Assembly (NCBI RefSeq): GCF_000308875.1
Contig: NZ_BAGL01000042.1
Coordinates: 124,001 to 188,000, forward strand
DNA: 64,000 nucleotides
Direction: 5' to 3'
DNA from: Nocardia transvalensis NBRC 15921
GTDB lineage: Bacteria; Actinomycetota; Actinomycetes; Mycobacteriales; Mycobacteriaceae
A program made the translations under genes and the position numbers. The notes below the pieces were generated by a model. That model was given only the letters and a program-made list of their open reading frames with translations, searched no databases and had not been told where the DNA came from. Below are positions 1 to 8,434 of this stretch, one piece after another (position 1 is the first letter of the stretch; each line of letters starts with the position of its first letter).

Positions 1-331
1 CCGGCCCCTTGCCCGGCTCGTCGGGGTGGGCCGACGACTCGCGGAAGGCGCGCTGCAGCGACTGCAGGCCCTCGCGGATCGGGCCGGCGTGCGGGCCCAG
101 GTATTCGACGGAGGCGGTGACCAGTCCGGCGAGGGCGGTGATGACGCGCCGGGCCTCGTCCAGGTCGCGGCGCGGGCTCGTATCCGGGTCCTCGTCGGCG
201 AGGCCGAGCTTCTCGGCGGCCGAACTCATCAGCATCACCGCCGCGCGGCTGATCACCTCGACGGCCGGGATATCCGCCAGCTCGCGCACGTCCTCGTCCG
301 GCCCGGCGGACTGCGGCGACACCTCACTCAT
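1..331 (-). CDS. DUF1844 family protein (3' end cut by window)
   Basis: Partial gene reading leftward from an ATG at 331 and running off the window. The visible 110 residues carry the pattern I associate with DUF1844: an acidic N-terminus, VEVISRAAVMLMSSAAEKLGL, DLDEARRVITALAGLV and LQSLQRAFRES, ending in PDEPGKGPG. The family is a small, probably cytosolic protein of unknown function that sits next to infC in many actinobacteria. Here it is divergent from infC, which supports the call. No catalytic residues can be named. Confidence 0.85.
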   Translation of the reverse strand, partial: MSEVSPQSAGPDEDVRELADIPAVEVISRAAVMLMSSAAEKLGLADEDPDTSPRRDLDEARRVITALAGLVTASVEYLGPHAGPIREGLQSLQRAFRESSAHPDEPGKGP

Positions 332-717
332 GCCCGGTAGCATGGCATCCGAGACCGACGTGCCTGGTCGCGGGGGCGGGCGATTGGGAGTTGCGGGTAG
401 CCGGATGTTATGCTTTCCGGCGACGACCGCCCCGGATGGTTCATGCCGCCTGGGGCCCATAAGTGGAGCCCGACTCCCACCGTCGGCCACAGTGCTCAAC
501 GGCACGCGTTCGGCCGGGCGGTCCGGTCACCCGTCACAGCCGACGGGTTCCTCGCGGGGATCATCTCGCGCAGGGTCGATGCGAGAATGCTCGCGCCGAC
601 GACCGGTCGACATCGGGCCCCGTGGCGGTGAAATACCGTGGCGGGGCTTTCGTGTTGGATATGGGGTTGCAGTTATAGCGCGGTCGTTGGACGACACCGC
701 TTGACCTAGGAGGCCCC
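332..717 (+). promoter_or_regulatory. infC operon promoter and 5' leader
   Basis: Non-coding interval between the divergent DUF1844 gene and infC. A plausible extended -10 is at 406-414 (TG, one base, TATGCT), with a weak -35 TTGGGA at 384-389 (19-base spacer). This would give a leader of nearly 300 bases. Within it, 463-480 folds as GTGGAG, loop CCCGA, CTCCCAC with one bulged C. A long leader fits autoregulation of the IF3/L35/L20 operon, but no named RNA family was recognised. The ORFs here have poor codon bias and were rejected. Confidence 0.45.
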
Positions 718-1392
<675 letters not shown>

Positions 1393-1405
1393 AACCGATA
1401 CAGCA

Positions 1406-1437
1406 CCGGAGGTAGCGCGGTAGAACGCTGCCTCCGG
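1406..1437 (+). promoter_or_regulatory. intercistronic hairpin before rpmI
   Basis: CCGGAGGTAGCG (1406-1417) and CGCTGCCTCCGG (1426-1437) form a 12-pair stem, with one G-U pair, around an 8-base loop. It lies 24 bases before the rpmI start, just upstream of its Shine-Dalgarno region. No T-tract follows, so a simple intrinsic terminator is unlikely. In other bacteria ribosomal protein L20 represses rpmI-rplT by binding RNA near this position, so this could be an L20 site or a processing site. That role is inference. Confidence 0.5.
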
Positions 1438-1460
1438 GACGAGACAGATTAGAGGAACCC

Positions 1461-1655
1461 ATGCCGAAGATGAAGAGCCACAGCGGCGCCTCGAAGCGAT
1501 TCAAGGTGTCGGGTAAGGGCAAGCTGCTGCGCCAGCAGGCCAACCGCCGCCACCTGTTCGAGTACAAGTCCAGCCGCCGGACTCGTCGTCTGGAAGGCAC
1601 GGTGTCCGTCGCCAAGGCCGACGTCCCGCGCGTCAAGAAGCTGCTCGGCATCTGA
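1461..1655 (+). CDS. rpmI: 50S ribosomal protein L35
   Basis: Sixty-four residues, the normal length for bL35, with the diagnostic start [21 protein letters not shown] and the basic [14 protein letters not shown] segment. It is a structural component of the large ribosomal subunit. A good Shine-Dalgarno (AGAGGAA) lies just before the ATG. Second gene of the infC operon, 68 bases after infC with a hairpin in the gap. Confidence 0.98.
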   Translation: MPKMKSHSGASKRFKVSGKGKLLRQQANRRHLFEYKSSRRTRRLEGTVSVAKADVPRVKKLLGI

Positions 1656-1718
1656 GCCGCCCCCATCCCCGACCACCCGGGCGCCGCGAGCGCCCCTCGA
1701 TCGAACAAGGACTGACCA

Positions 1719-2099
1719 GTGGCACGCGTCAAAAGGGCCGTCAACGCTCAGAAGAAGCGCCGTAGCATCCTCGAGGCCTCCAAGGGCTACCGCGGGCAGC
1801 GCTCGCGGCTGTACCGCAAGGCCAAGGAACAGCAGCTGCACTCGCTCACCTACGCCTACCGGGACCGCCGGGCGCGCAAGGGTGACTTCCGCAAGCTGTG
1901 GATCGCCCGCATCAACGCGGCGGCCCGCGCCAACGACATCACCTACAACCGCTTCATCCAGGGCCTGAAGGCCGCCGGCGTAGAGGTCGACCGCAAGATC
2001 CTCGCCGAGCTGGCCGTCTCGGACGCCGAGGCGTTCACCGGCCTGGTCGCCGTCGCGAAGGCCGCGCTGCCGGCCGACGTCAACGCCCCCGCCGCCTGA
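1719..2099 (+). CDS. rplT: 50S ribosomal protein L20
   Basis: bL20 of 126 aa, starting at GTG 1719 with [15 protein letters not shown] and containing the conserved [16 protein letters not shown] and [10 protein letters not shown] blocks. It binds 23S rRNA early in 50S assembly and in several bacteria represses the rpmI-rplT transcript. It follows rpmI by 63 bases. The family tolerates the short Ala/Pro-rich C-terminal tail seen here. Confidence 0.98.
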   Translation: MARVKRAVNAQKKRRSILEASKGYRGQRSRLYRKAKEQQLHSLTYAYRDRRARKGDFRKLWIARINAAARANDITYNRFIQGLKAAGVEVDRKILAELAVSDAEAFTGLVAVAKAALPADVNAPAA

Positions 2100-2106
2100 C
2101 TCCGGC

Positions 2107-3018
2107 TTGACGGACCATACGTCGAAACGACCCGCGGACGCGCCCCTCTCGGAGCGCAACCCGCGGGTCGTTTCGGCTGTCAAACTCCACCGCTCCCCCC
2201 AACGCCGCAAAACCGGCCTGTTCCTCGCCGAGGGCGCCAACTCCGTTGCCGCCGCACTGGATACGGAGCGAGTGGAGGAGCTGTACTTCTCGAACCGAGC
2301 CGCCGAGCGGGAGCACGAGCTGGTGGCTTCGGCTGCGGCACTGGGGGTTCGGACGACGTTGGTGAGTGATCGGGCGGCAGAGCAACTGGGGGAGACGGTG
2401 ACCCCGCCGGGGTTGGTCGCGGTGTGCCGTCAGGTGGATGTGCCACTGGCCCAGGTGCTCAGCGCGGACACGACCGGTTCGAATGTGGGCACTCGTGGTG
2501 CCCCGGAAAATCCTTCTGTCGCAGATGATTCCGGGAGATCAGTACCAACCGGCGCACGATTGCTCGCGGTACCGGTGGAGATCTCCGACCCCGGCAACGC
2601 AGGCACCCTGATCCGAGTCGCCGACGCTGTAGGCGCCGACGGCGTCGTCCTGACCGGCGATTCGGTAGACCCCCACAACGGCAAATGCGTCCGAGCCTGC
2701 GCCGGAAGCCTTTTCCACGTCCCCATAGCCCGCGAACGCGACATAAACACGGTCCTCACCGACCTCCGCACCGCCGGAATCACCGTCCTCGCCACCACAG
2801 CCCGCGGCGAAGTAGACCTGGACGGCGCCGACGACATCCTCCACGGCCCCGTAGCCTGGCTCTTCGGCAACGAGGCCCACGGCCTCCCACCCTCCGTAGC
2901 CGCCGAGGCTGATCACCGAATCCGAATCCCCATCCACGGCCGAGCCGAAAGCCTCAACCTAGCCGCAGCCGCAGCCATCTGCCTCTACGCCAGCGCCCGC
3001 GTCCAACACCACAGCTGA
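2107..3018 (+). CDS. TrmH/SpoU-family RNA 2'-O-methyltransferase (TsnR-like)
   Basis: A SpoU-class methyltransferase expected to transfer a methyl from SAM to a ribose 2'-OH of rRNA or tRNA. An N-terminal substrate-binding domain (about residues 20-105, SAVKLHRSPQRRKTGLFLAEG) precedes the trefoil-knot catalytic domain with EISDPGNAGTLIRVADAVGAD (motif 1 type), WLFGNEAHGLP (motif 2) and IRIPIHGRAESLNLAAAAAI (motif 3). It directly follows rplT, as the homologue does in Mycobacterium. The start is uncertain: TTG 2107 is the earliest, and a 15-bp inverted repeat covers codons 6-23. The specific target nucleotide cannot be told from sequence. Confidence 0.9.
   Translation: MTDHTSKRPADAPLSERNPRVVSAVKLHRSPQRRKTGLFLAEGANSVAAALDTERVEELYFSNRAAEREHELVASAAALGVRTTLVSDRAAEQLGETVTPPGLVAVCRQVDVPLAQVLSADTTGSNVGTRGAPENPSVADDSGRSVPTGARLLAVPVEISDPGNAGTLIRVADAVGADGVVLTGDSVDPHNGKCVRACAGSLFHVPIARERDINTVLTDLRTAGITVLATTARGEVDLDGADDILHGPVAWLFGNEAHGLPPSVAAEADHRIRIPIHGRAESLNLAAAAAICLYASARVQHHS
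2123..2175 (+). terminator. 15-bp inverted repeat inside the 5' end of the rRNA methylase gene
   Basis: CGAAACGACCCGCGG (2123-2137) is the exact reverse complement of 2161-2175, with a 23-base loop. The stem is perfect and GC-rich, ends in TTTCG, and lies just after rplT. It may terminate or attenuate the ribosomal-protein transcript before the methylase. Its position inside the likely reading frame is unusual. A classical U-tract is missing, so this is a candidate only. Confidence 0.45.
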
Positions 3019-3080
3019 ACCCGTCGATATCCCGAATACGAGACGGTGTCGTAAGTGGCGAGACAGACCCTCGTGTCAGA

Positions 3081-3806
3081 ATGCTCGATATGAGCGGGGC
3101 GTTCGCAAGTCTGGTCGTTTGGGACGTTGACGGCACCCTGATACCGGCTGACCTGCGGTGGCTCCGAAGGGCTGTCGCCCGCACCTACGGTATCCAGGAC
3201 GAGTCGATCGTTTTCCCCAAGGCGCGAGTGCACGGCTATACAGATGAGTCGATCGTCGTGGACACGGCCGTCGCTTCCGGAGTGCAGCCGGACGTCGCCG
3301 AGGATGGCGTCGAGCGGTTCCACGAGGTGCTGGCCGATGTCATGTCTGAGGGAGAGGAAGAACTTGCCCGCGATCAGCCAGCGTATCCCGGGGCGTTCGA
3401 CTCGATTGCTTCGCTGCACGAGCATGGGTTCGCGCAGACAGTTTTGACCGGAAACCTACGTGTAGCAGCTGAAGTCAAACTTCGTGTATCCGGTCTGGAC
3501 CAATACCTGGATCTGGGTATAGGCGCGTTCGGTGATGATGCGCGTGAGCGCTTCGAGCTTCCTGCCGTGGTCACCGAGCGATTCGCTGAAAAATTCGGCA
3601 CCAAGCTTGATGTGAGTCGGACGGTTGTTATCGGAGATGCTCCGAACGATATCGCCTGTGCCCGGCACGCGGGATTTCACGTGATCGCTGTCGCGCATCG
3701 AATCCCCCGCGCGGAGTTGGAACAGCATTCTCCCGACGCGATTTTGGACAGGCTGGACAGAGATACAGTGGTCTCGACCGTAGCTGCATTGACGGATAAA
3801 ATTTAG
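3081..3806 (+). CDS. HAD-superfamily hydrolase
   Basis: 241 aa with HAD motif I VVWDVDGTL (nucleophile Asp15, acid/base Asp17), motif II LTGN (about residue 120), a Lys in the KLRVSGLDQYLDLG region, and motif IV VVIGDAPNDIACARHAG. The helical cap after motif I is the phosphoglycolate-phosphatase type. It is expected to remove phosphate from a small molecule; the substrate is unknown. Codon use is less GC-biased than in the ribosomal block, suggesting acquired DNA. Its stop overlaps the convergent regulator's stop by four bases. No clear Shine-Dalgarno precedes ATG 3081; ATG 3090 is an alternative. Confidence 0.85.
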   Translation: MLDMSGAFASLVVWDVDGTLIPADLRWLRRAVARTYGIQDESIVFPKARVHGYTDESIVVDTAVASGVQPDVAEDGVERFHEVLADVMSEGEEELARDQPAYPGAFDSIASLHEHGFAQTVLTGNLRVAAEVKLRVSGLDQYLDLGIGAFGDDARERFELPAVVTERFAEKFGTKLDVSRTVVIGDAPNDIACARHAGFHVIAVAHRIPRAELEQHSPDAILDRLDRDTVVSTVAALTDKI

Positions 3807-5287
3807 GAGACCGGGAGGGCCTTTATTCGCTCTCGTAGCTCCCGAATGGGTGTTTCGGATTTCCATGGTTCGAGTCGACCTAATGCACACTGGGCGCGTT
3901 CGACTCCTCGTGAATTTCCCGCTGCGACAAGAGTTTCGTATGCGTCCCCCAGCATTCGGCACCCTTCTTCCAGTTCACCGTCCAAGGCATGGGCGCTCGC
4001 GAGGTCGACTTGCGCGGCGAGTACGACATTCCGATTGTCTGCGGTGGTCGTGCTGATGGCTCGGGTCAGTGCGGTTATCGACTTTTTGGGTTCGTTGAGG
4101 AACAGCCAGCACGTTCCTTCGTAGACCGCCAGTCGAGTTGGATTCCAATCACTGAAAAGGCCGGTCTGATCGGGCTCGGTGATCTCGTCGACAGCCCGGC
4201 CTGCGCGCGCTAGTGCGTCCCTGCATTCTCTGTTCAGCCCCAACACGGCGAACGCTTGCGCTTGCTCTGCCGCTATCCGCGCTCGCGCCGAGGGGGGAAG
4301 CGCGTCGGCGACGGCAGCAGCTTCGCGGAGCAATTGGAGGCCGTTCACGATGTCACCGTCCGAACCTATCAGCGTTGCAGCGTCCGATCGGAGATTGCTT
4401 TCGAAAATTCTTGCGACCCCACCGAGTGCCGGATCTCTGATGTCATCCGCAAGACGCTTTGCGAATGCGCAACTAGCCAGCGCCATCGGACGATCTCCGA
4501 TTGCGCTCCAGAGTCGACTCGCCACGATCGAGGTTTCACCGAGGAGGAAGCCGATCTGTTTCTTGACACGTTCGTCGCTGGCACTCCGAAACAGGGCTGT
4601 CACTGAATTTCGGTGCGCTGAAACGAGCGTCAAGAGTACTGCGGGATCAATACTTTGCCTTTGACCCGCAAGTAGGCGGGTCACGGCTGTGAAGCTGGTA
4701 ATGGTGCGCTCGGAAATATTCTTCGAGTAGATGACGGACTCGACCGCGTCGGCGTTACGAATAAAGTCGGGGTCCAACGCGCCGGTGGTGGCTACAGCAA
4801 TTCCGTGGATGAAGAGTGTTCGACGGTTTATCACAGATAATTCCGCATCGTCTTCGTGTTCATCAGTGGGGCCGACAAGATTACTGCACGCTGGACCGAG
4901 AGTACGCGAGTCGAGAGGCAGCGTTACGAGTCGGCCCTCGACGATCACCGGCAATGCGACGGCAGTGGTGTTGCTGATCTCGGTTTCCGAGGTGGCCGTC
5001 CTGTTGCGCACGCGTATGGCTCGCTGCTCGTCGTGTGCCTGCGCGCGCAGGGTGACCAATGCGCCGTCCGCACCGAGACCAGCGTCCAGCACGGCGACGA
5101 GCGACCGCGATGGAAGGACTCCATCCGCGGTCTCGGCCATACCGACGTATTGACGTGTGTAGCGGATCTTGGCGGCAAGCTGCCGCTGACTCAGGCCCGC
5201 AGCCTGCCGGCGGCACTTTATTTCGCGGGCCAATTGATCAGCGATACTTGCCGATTGCGGTCCTGGTTCGCTGATCGGTTCGTTCAT
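3803..5287 (-). CDS. XRE-family regulator with TPR-like helical C-terminus
   Basis: 494 aa. Residues about 17-72 form a Cro/C1-type helix-turn-helix (EIKCRRQAAGLSQRQLAAKI, then a recognition helix with RQYVGMAETADG). The remaining 350 or so residues are alpha-helical, rich in Ala/Leu/Arg, and resemble the TPR-like sensor regions of large actinobacterial XRE proteins. The gene is divergent from the radical SAM operon, with a 161-base shared region holding a perfect inverted repeat, so it probably controls that operon. The ligand is unknown. Codon bias is weaker than in core genes. Confidence 0.85.
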   Translation of the reverse strand: MNEPISEPGPQSASIADQLAREIKCRRQAAGLSQRQLAAKIRYTRQYVGMAETADGVLPSRSLVAVLDAGLGADGALVTLRAQAHDEQRAIRVRNRTATSETEISNTTAVALPVIVEGRLVTLPLDSRTLGPACSNLVGPTDEHEDDAELSVINRRTLFIHGIAVATTGALDPDFIRNADAVESVIYSKNISERTITSFTAVTRLLAGQRQSIDPAVLLTLVSAHRNSVTALFRSASDERVKKQIGFLLGETSIVASRLWSAIGDRPMALASCAFAKRLADDIRDPALGGVARIFESNLRSDAATLIGSDGDIVNGLQLLREAAAVADALPPSARARIAAEQAQAFAVLGLNRECRDALARAGRAVDEITEPDQTGLFSDWNPTRLAVYEGTCWLFLNEPKKSITALTRAISTTTADNRNVVLAAQVDLASAHALDGELEEGCRMLGDAYETLVAAGNSRGVERAQCALGRLEPWKSETPIRELRERIKALPVS

Positions 5288-5332
5288 CGGTACCCCCTGG
5301 TCATTGGTTCATTCTCACCTATCGGGTGTGGA

Positions 5333-5359
5333 GGCAAATCGGCTTTCCTGTGATTTGCC
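5333..5359. promoter_or_regulatory. inverted repeat between XRE regulator and radical SAM gene
   Basis: GGCAAATC (5333-5340) and GATTTGCC (5352-5359) are perfect inverted 8-mers separated by 11 bases, in the divergent interval of the XRE gene and the radical SAM operon. The AT-rich core and position make it a good operator candidate for the XRE protein. Binding is inferred. Confidence 0.5.
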
Positions 5360-5448
5360 ACCTTCTTTGCCCGCGGGGTGCAGCGGTCTGCTCGATGGGG
5401 CCACGCGAAATCGGTGGCTCGGAATCAACTGGGAGGCAGGCACAAGCC

Positions 5449-6612
5449 ATGACGACGACTCGCCACGGCGTCCCGCTACTGGCTGTGGCACAGCGAGCGG
5501 GACTGCGGTCGGAACTGCGGGACGTGATCGAGTACCGCAAGTCCGGGCTGAGCCTGAACTGGATCGTAGGATGCCCGCTGGATTGTGGGTATTGCGTGCG
5601 ACATCTGTTCGACAACTTCGAGATGAAGGTACCGCGAGCCTTGATGGACGACCGGGAGGCCGCCGAGCTGCTGACTGGTCACAAGTACTTCCGGCCGCAT
5701 GTGACACCGATTCAGCTGCTCAACCGGGCTACAGACCCGATGTTGCCCCGGGTGAAGCAGCACACCTTCAACATGCTGGGTCTGCTGGGTGCGCGCGGGC
5801 TGACCAACCATGTTCTGGTGATCACCCGGTGGCGGATCGAGCCGGAGGACTGCGCAATCTTGAACTCGATCGAGAATCTGAAAATCACCGTGCTGGTTAC
5901 GCATTCGGGAATCGATGACCCGCGTGTCGAGCCGGTGGACTCCGCAATCGCAGCGCAGTCGCTGGTGACGGCGTTCGAGCACGCGGACCGTTATCGGGTG
6001 GTGCTGTACTGGCGGCCGATCGTGCCGGGCCTCAACGACTCGGATGTGCACCTACGCCGCACGCTCACGCTGAGTCAGCACGCGCACGCGACTGTGTTCA
6101 CTGGTCTGTTCTTCAAAGATCAGATCCGCGATTATTACCGAGCGAACGGCTTGCCGGAGCCATATCCGGAAGGTGCCCGGCGCAAGGTGTTTCCCGAGGC
6201 TCTGGAACGGCGGATACTCGCGGCCGCCGGCACAGGCCGGCCTGGTTCGCCGTTGTTTCGCAAGACCAGCTGTGCGGTCGCCTACGCGCACGCCGTGACG
6301 GACTACAACGGCCACTACGGCATTCGGGAATTGTGTGACATCTGCCCGGCCGCGCAGCTACAACGGTGCGCGCGGGCATGGCGACGCCCTGATGAACGGC
6401 ATGTCGCAGACCAGTCCGCAGAGCTGGGCGGAACTCTCATAGAGGTCAACGACCGTGCCGTGGTCGTGGCCGGGCTTGATGAGCAGCGCCGCTACTACCT
6501 GCAGCACGGTCACGGCTATCAGGTGCACGACATCGACAAGCCGCATCACCGGGACCGGCACGGCCGCGCCGATCTCGGCTGGCCCACTACGAGAGAGAAC
6601 ACGCCATCATGA
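5449..6612 (+). CDS. radical SAM protein with a second cysteine cluster
   Basis: 387 aa from ATG 5449 (GGGAGG at 5431-5436). Residues 42-49 read CPLDCGYC, a CX3CX2C motif that binds the radical SAM [4Fe-4S] cluster. A TIM-barrel-like core follows (TRWRIEPED, ITVLVTHSG, VVLYWRPIVPGLND). Near the C-terminus Cys275, Cys296, Cys299 and Cys307 (CX20CX2CX7C, with ELCDICP) could hold an auxiliary Fe-S cluster. Overall it resembles COG1533/spore-photoproduct-lyase relatives more than SPASM peptide-modifying enzymes, but the substrate is unknown. First gene of a tight operon: its stop overlaps the exonuclease start (ATGA), suggesting a nucleic-acid or nucleotide substrate. Confidence 0.85.
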   Translation: MTTTRHGVPLLAVAQRAGLRSELRDVIEYRKSGLSLNWIVGCPLDCGYCVRHLFDNFEMKVPRALMDDREAAELLTGHKYFRPHVTPIQLLNRATDPMLPRVKQHTFNMLGLLGARGLTNHVLVITRWRIEPEDCAILNSIENLKITVLVTHSGIDDPRVEPVDSAIAAQSLVTAFEHADRYRVVLYWRPIVPGLNDSDVHLRRTLTLSQHAHATVFTGLFFKDQIRDYYRANGLPEPYPEGARRKVFPEALERRILAAAGTGRPGSPLFRKTSCAVAYAHAVTDYNGHYGIRELCDICPAAQLQRCARAWRRPDERHVADQSAELGGTLIEVNDRAVVVAGLDEQRRYYLQHGHGYQVHDIDKPHHRDRHGRADLGWPTTRENTPS

Positions 6613-7232
6613 CGACCCCGCATGCATTCCCGAATGTCCTGCACGAGCGGCAGTTGGCCGTGGTTGATGTCGAAGGCAACGGGCAGAATCCGCCGGAGAT
6701 CATCGAGATCGCGGTGTTGCTGGTCGACGGGTCTACGCCACCGGATGCGTTGCGTTCCTGGTTGGTTCAGCCGCAGCAGCCGGTGACATCCATCGTCGCC
6801 CGCAAGGTCCACGGGATCACCAACGCGGATCTCGCCGATTGCCCGCAGTGGCAGGAGATTGCCGAGGAGGTCGCGGAAGCCCTGTGCGGGCGGACATTGG
6901 TCGCCCACAATGCCACCGTCGAGCGCAGGGTCCTCGCGGCGCATCTGCCGGATTGGAAGCCGCCGTTGATTCTGGACACGCTGCGGCTGGCGAAAACGGT
7001 CTGGCAGGGCCTGGATTCGTATGCGCTGGACAAGCTCATCGAACGCGGCCAACTCGACACCGGCTCCGGTGCTGGGCAGGGCTATCACCGCGCCGGATAC
7101 GACGCATGGGCGGCGTGGCAGTTGCTGTGCGCCTTGATCACCGACGGCGCATTGGACTGGCCCGAGCTGGTCGTCGCGGCCGGCCTCCCCGAGTTCCTGC
7201 CTGCACCCGAACCTGAAGGAGGTTTGTGGTGA
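6609..7232 (+). CDS. DEDDh-type 3'-5' exonuclease
   Basis: 207 aa with the DnaQ/RNase T exonuclease signature: VVDVEGNG (Asp20, Glu22), VHGIT, LVAHNATVERRVL (His100-Asn101) and HRAGYD (His160, Asp165, HX4D spacing). The third acidic residue, usually Asp in the HNA..D block, is Glu105 here. The family removes nucleotides from 3' ends using two divalent metals. It stands alone, without polymerase or helicase domains. Translationally coupled to the radical SAM gene and followed with a three-base gap or overlap by the P-loop gene. DNA or RNA specificity cannot be predicted. Confidence 0.88.
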   Translation: MTTPHAFPNVLHERQLAVVDVEGNGQNPPEIIEIAVLLVDGSTPPDALRSWLVQPQQPVTSIVARKVHGITNADLADCPQWQEIAEEVAEALCGRTLVAHNATVERRVLAAHLPDWKPPLILDTLRLAKTVWQGLDSYALDKLIERGQLDTGSGAGQGYHRAGYDAWAAWQLLCALITDGALDWPELVVAAGLPEFLPAPEPEGGLW

Positions 7233-7855
7233 GCACCCTCGATCAGCCGGTCACCATCGCTGTTGTCGGCGCGCATTCCACCGGCAAGAGTACGTTCCTT
7301 GCCCGGCTGGCCCATGAGCTGAGGCGCAGGGGCCTACAGGTTTCCGCGGTCGCGGACTTGGGGGAACAAGCGCAGCGCATGGGGTTGCCGATCCTGTGGA
7401 ATCACACGTGGACTTCCACGCTTTGGATCATGACGCGCGGTATCAGCAACGAGGTCGAGGCGTGGCTGCACGGTGATGTCGTGCTGGTTGACCGTGCCGT
7501 CCCCGATGCGCTGGGTTATTACCGAGCCGCGCTCGAATATCGCGGCGAGACCCCGGACCCGGAGGGATGGGGATATCTGCAGACACTGGCCCGCGTCCAC
7601 AGCGACCGCTACCACCTCATCTTTCGTACGCAGCTCGATCCGGATATCCCATTGGGCACCAACAAGCCCCGCGATGGCAATCGGCAATTCCGGGCTCTCG
7701 CAGATCGTCACGTCAGTGCCGTGATGACCGAGCTGGCTATACCCTGCCTGCCCCTGGCCGCCGACCATGACGCCGCGCTTGCCCTGGCGACGTGCTTCGT
7801 CGCCGAACAACTCGGCAACGAAGCGTGCTCCGGTACAACCGGGGCTACCGCATGA
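7229..7855 (+). CDS. P-loop NTPase, AAA_28/NadR-kinase-like
   Basis: 208 aa with a Walker A GAHSTGKST (residues 14-22). DVVLVDRAVPDALGYY resembles the DR-type Walker B/substrate motif of nucleotide and nucleoside kinases, and a basic PRDGNRQFRALADRH lid-like segment follows. This matches the AAA_28/ribosylnicotinamide-kinase-like group, so a small-molecule or nucleotide kinase is likelier than a mechanical AAA+ ATPase. GTG 7229 is chosen because AAGGAGG (7216-7222) is six bases upstream; GTG 7226 is also in frame. Third gene of the cassette. The substrate is unknown. Confidence 0.75.
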   Translation: MSTLDQPVTIAVVGAHSTGKSTFLARLAHELRRRGLQVSAVADLGEQAQRMGLPILWNHTWTSTLWIMTRGISNEVEAWLHGDVVLVDRAVPDALGYYRAALEYRGETPDPEGWGYLQTLARVHSDRYHLIFRTQLDPDIPLGTNKPRDGNRQFRALADRHVSAVMTELAIPCLPLAADHDAALALATCFVAEQLGNEACSGTTGATA

Positions 7856-7966
7856 GTGCCTGATCGTCTCCGAATTCATCAATCTTCGTGGCGTACCGGT
7901 TCTGGTGGCAAACCCCTTGATACCGGTACCCCGACCGCCTTCCTCGACTCCGGAGGTATTGGAACG

Positions 7967-8227
7967 ATGCCTTACTACACGCTTGCCATCCATCAATTGG
8001 CTGCGATGACTCAGGAGGAAACACGGCCGACCAATCGGTGCACGCAGAACCCGCGTCATATCCGGATCGAATCCGGCGCGCTGTGTCTGGACTATCGCGC
8101 ATCGGCGGAGCAGGTGCAAAGCGTTGCCGATGAGTTGGGGAGAGGATCTCTGGGGGTCGTCGTCACGGTGGACGACCGTGTGACGGAAGATCTTCCGACA
8201 CTGCCGTGTGCTCGGTTGTGGGACTGA
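7967..8227 (+). CDS. hypothetical small protein of the radical SAM cassette
   Basis: 86 aa from ATG 7967 with GGAGG ten bases upstream; the open frame extends further back but that part has poor codon use. The N-terminal half is polar, and the second half ([30 protein letters not shown]) looks like a small alpha/beta fold. No family recognised. It lies 111 bases after the P-loop gene and three before the next small gene, so it is probably co-transcribed. It may be a partner or adaptor rather than an enzyme. Confidence 0.55.
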   Translation: MPYYTLAIHQLAAMTQEETRPTNRCTQNPRHIRIESGALCLDYRASAEQVQSVADELGRGSLGVVVTVDDRVTEDLPTLPCARLWD

Positions 8228-8230
8228 TTC

Positions 8231-8434
8231 GTGTCGATGCCGGAACCTTTGGGCGACAGGGCATTTGTGCATGCGGATGGCCGGTTGGCCGAGTTCATGT
8301 GCCAGGTGTATTTGATGGAGCTGACCGTCGAACGGGCGCGGGAGTTGCGGTATATCCATCGTTTTCACAGTCCGGATGAGTGCATCGTGCACCTGGAGGC
8401 GGCGTATTTGCTGCTGACCGAGGAGGGCTTGTGA
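8231..8434 (+). CDS. hypothetical small protein of the radical SAM cassette
   Basis: 67 aa from GTG 8231 (ATG 8237 possible). Sequence is acidic and helical (LAEFMCQVYLMELTVERAREL, IVHLEAAYLLLTEEGL) and looks like a small helical-bundle protein. No family recognised. Three bases after the preceding small gene; its stop overlaps a 13-codon ORF that carries its own ribosome-binding site. Confidence 0.55.
   Translation: MSMPEPLGDRAFVHADGRLAEFMCQVYLMELTVERARELRYIHRFHSPDECIVHLEAAYLLLTEEGL

Noticed and set aside
9..704. ORFs across the DUF1844 gene and infC leader on the plus strand
   Set aside because: Opposite strand to a recognisable DUF1844 gene, then weak codon bias; Ser/Arg-rich low-complexity translations.
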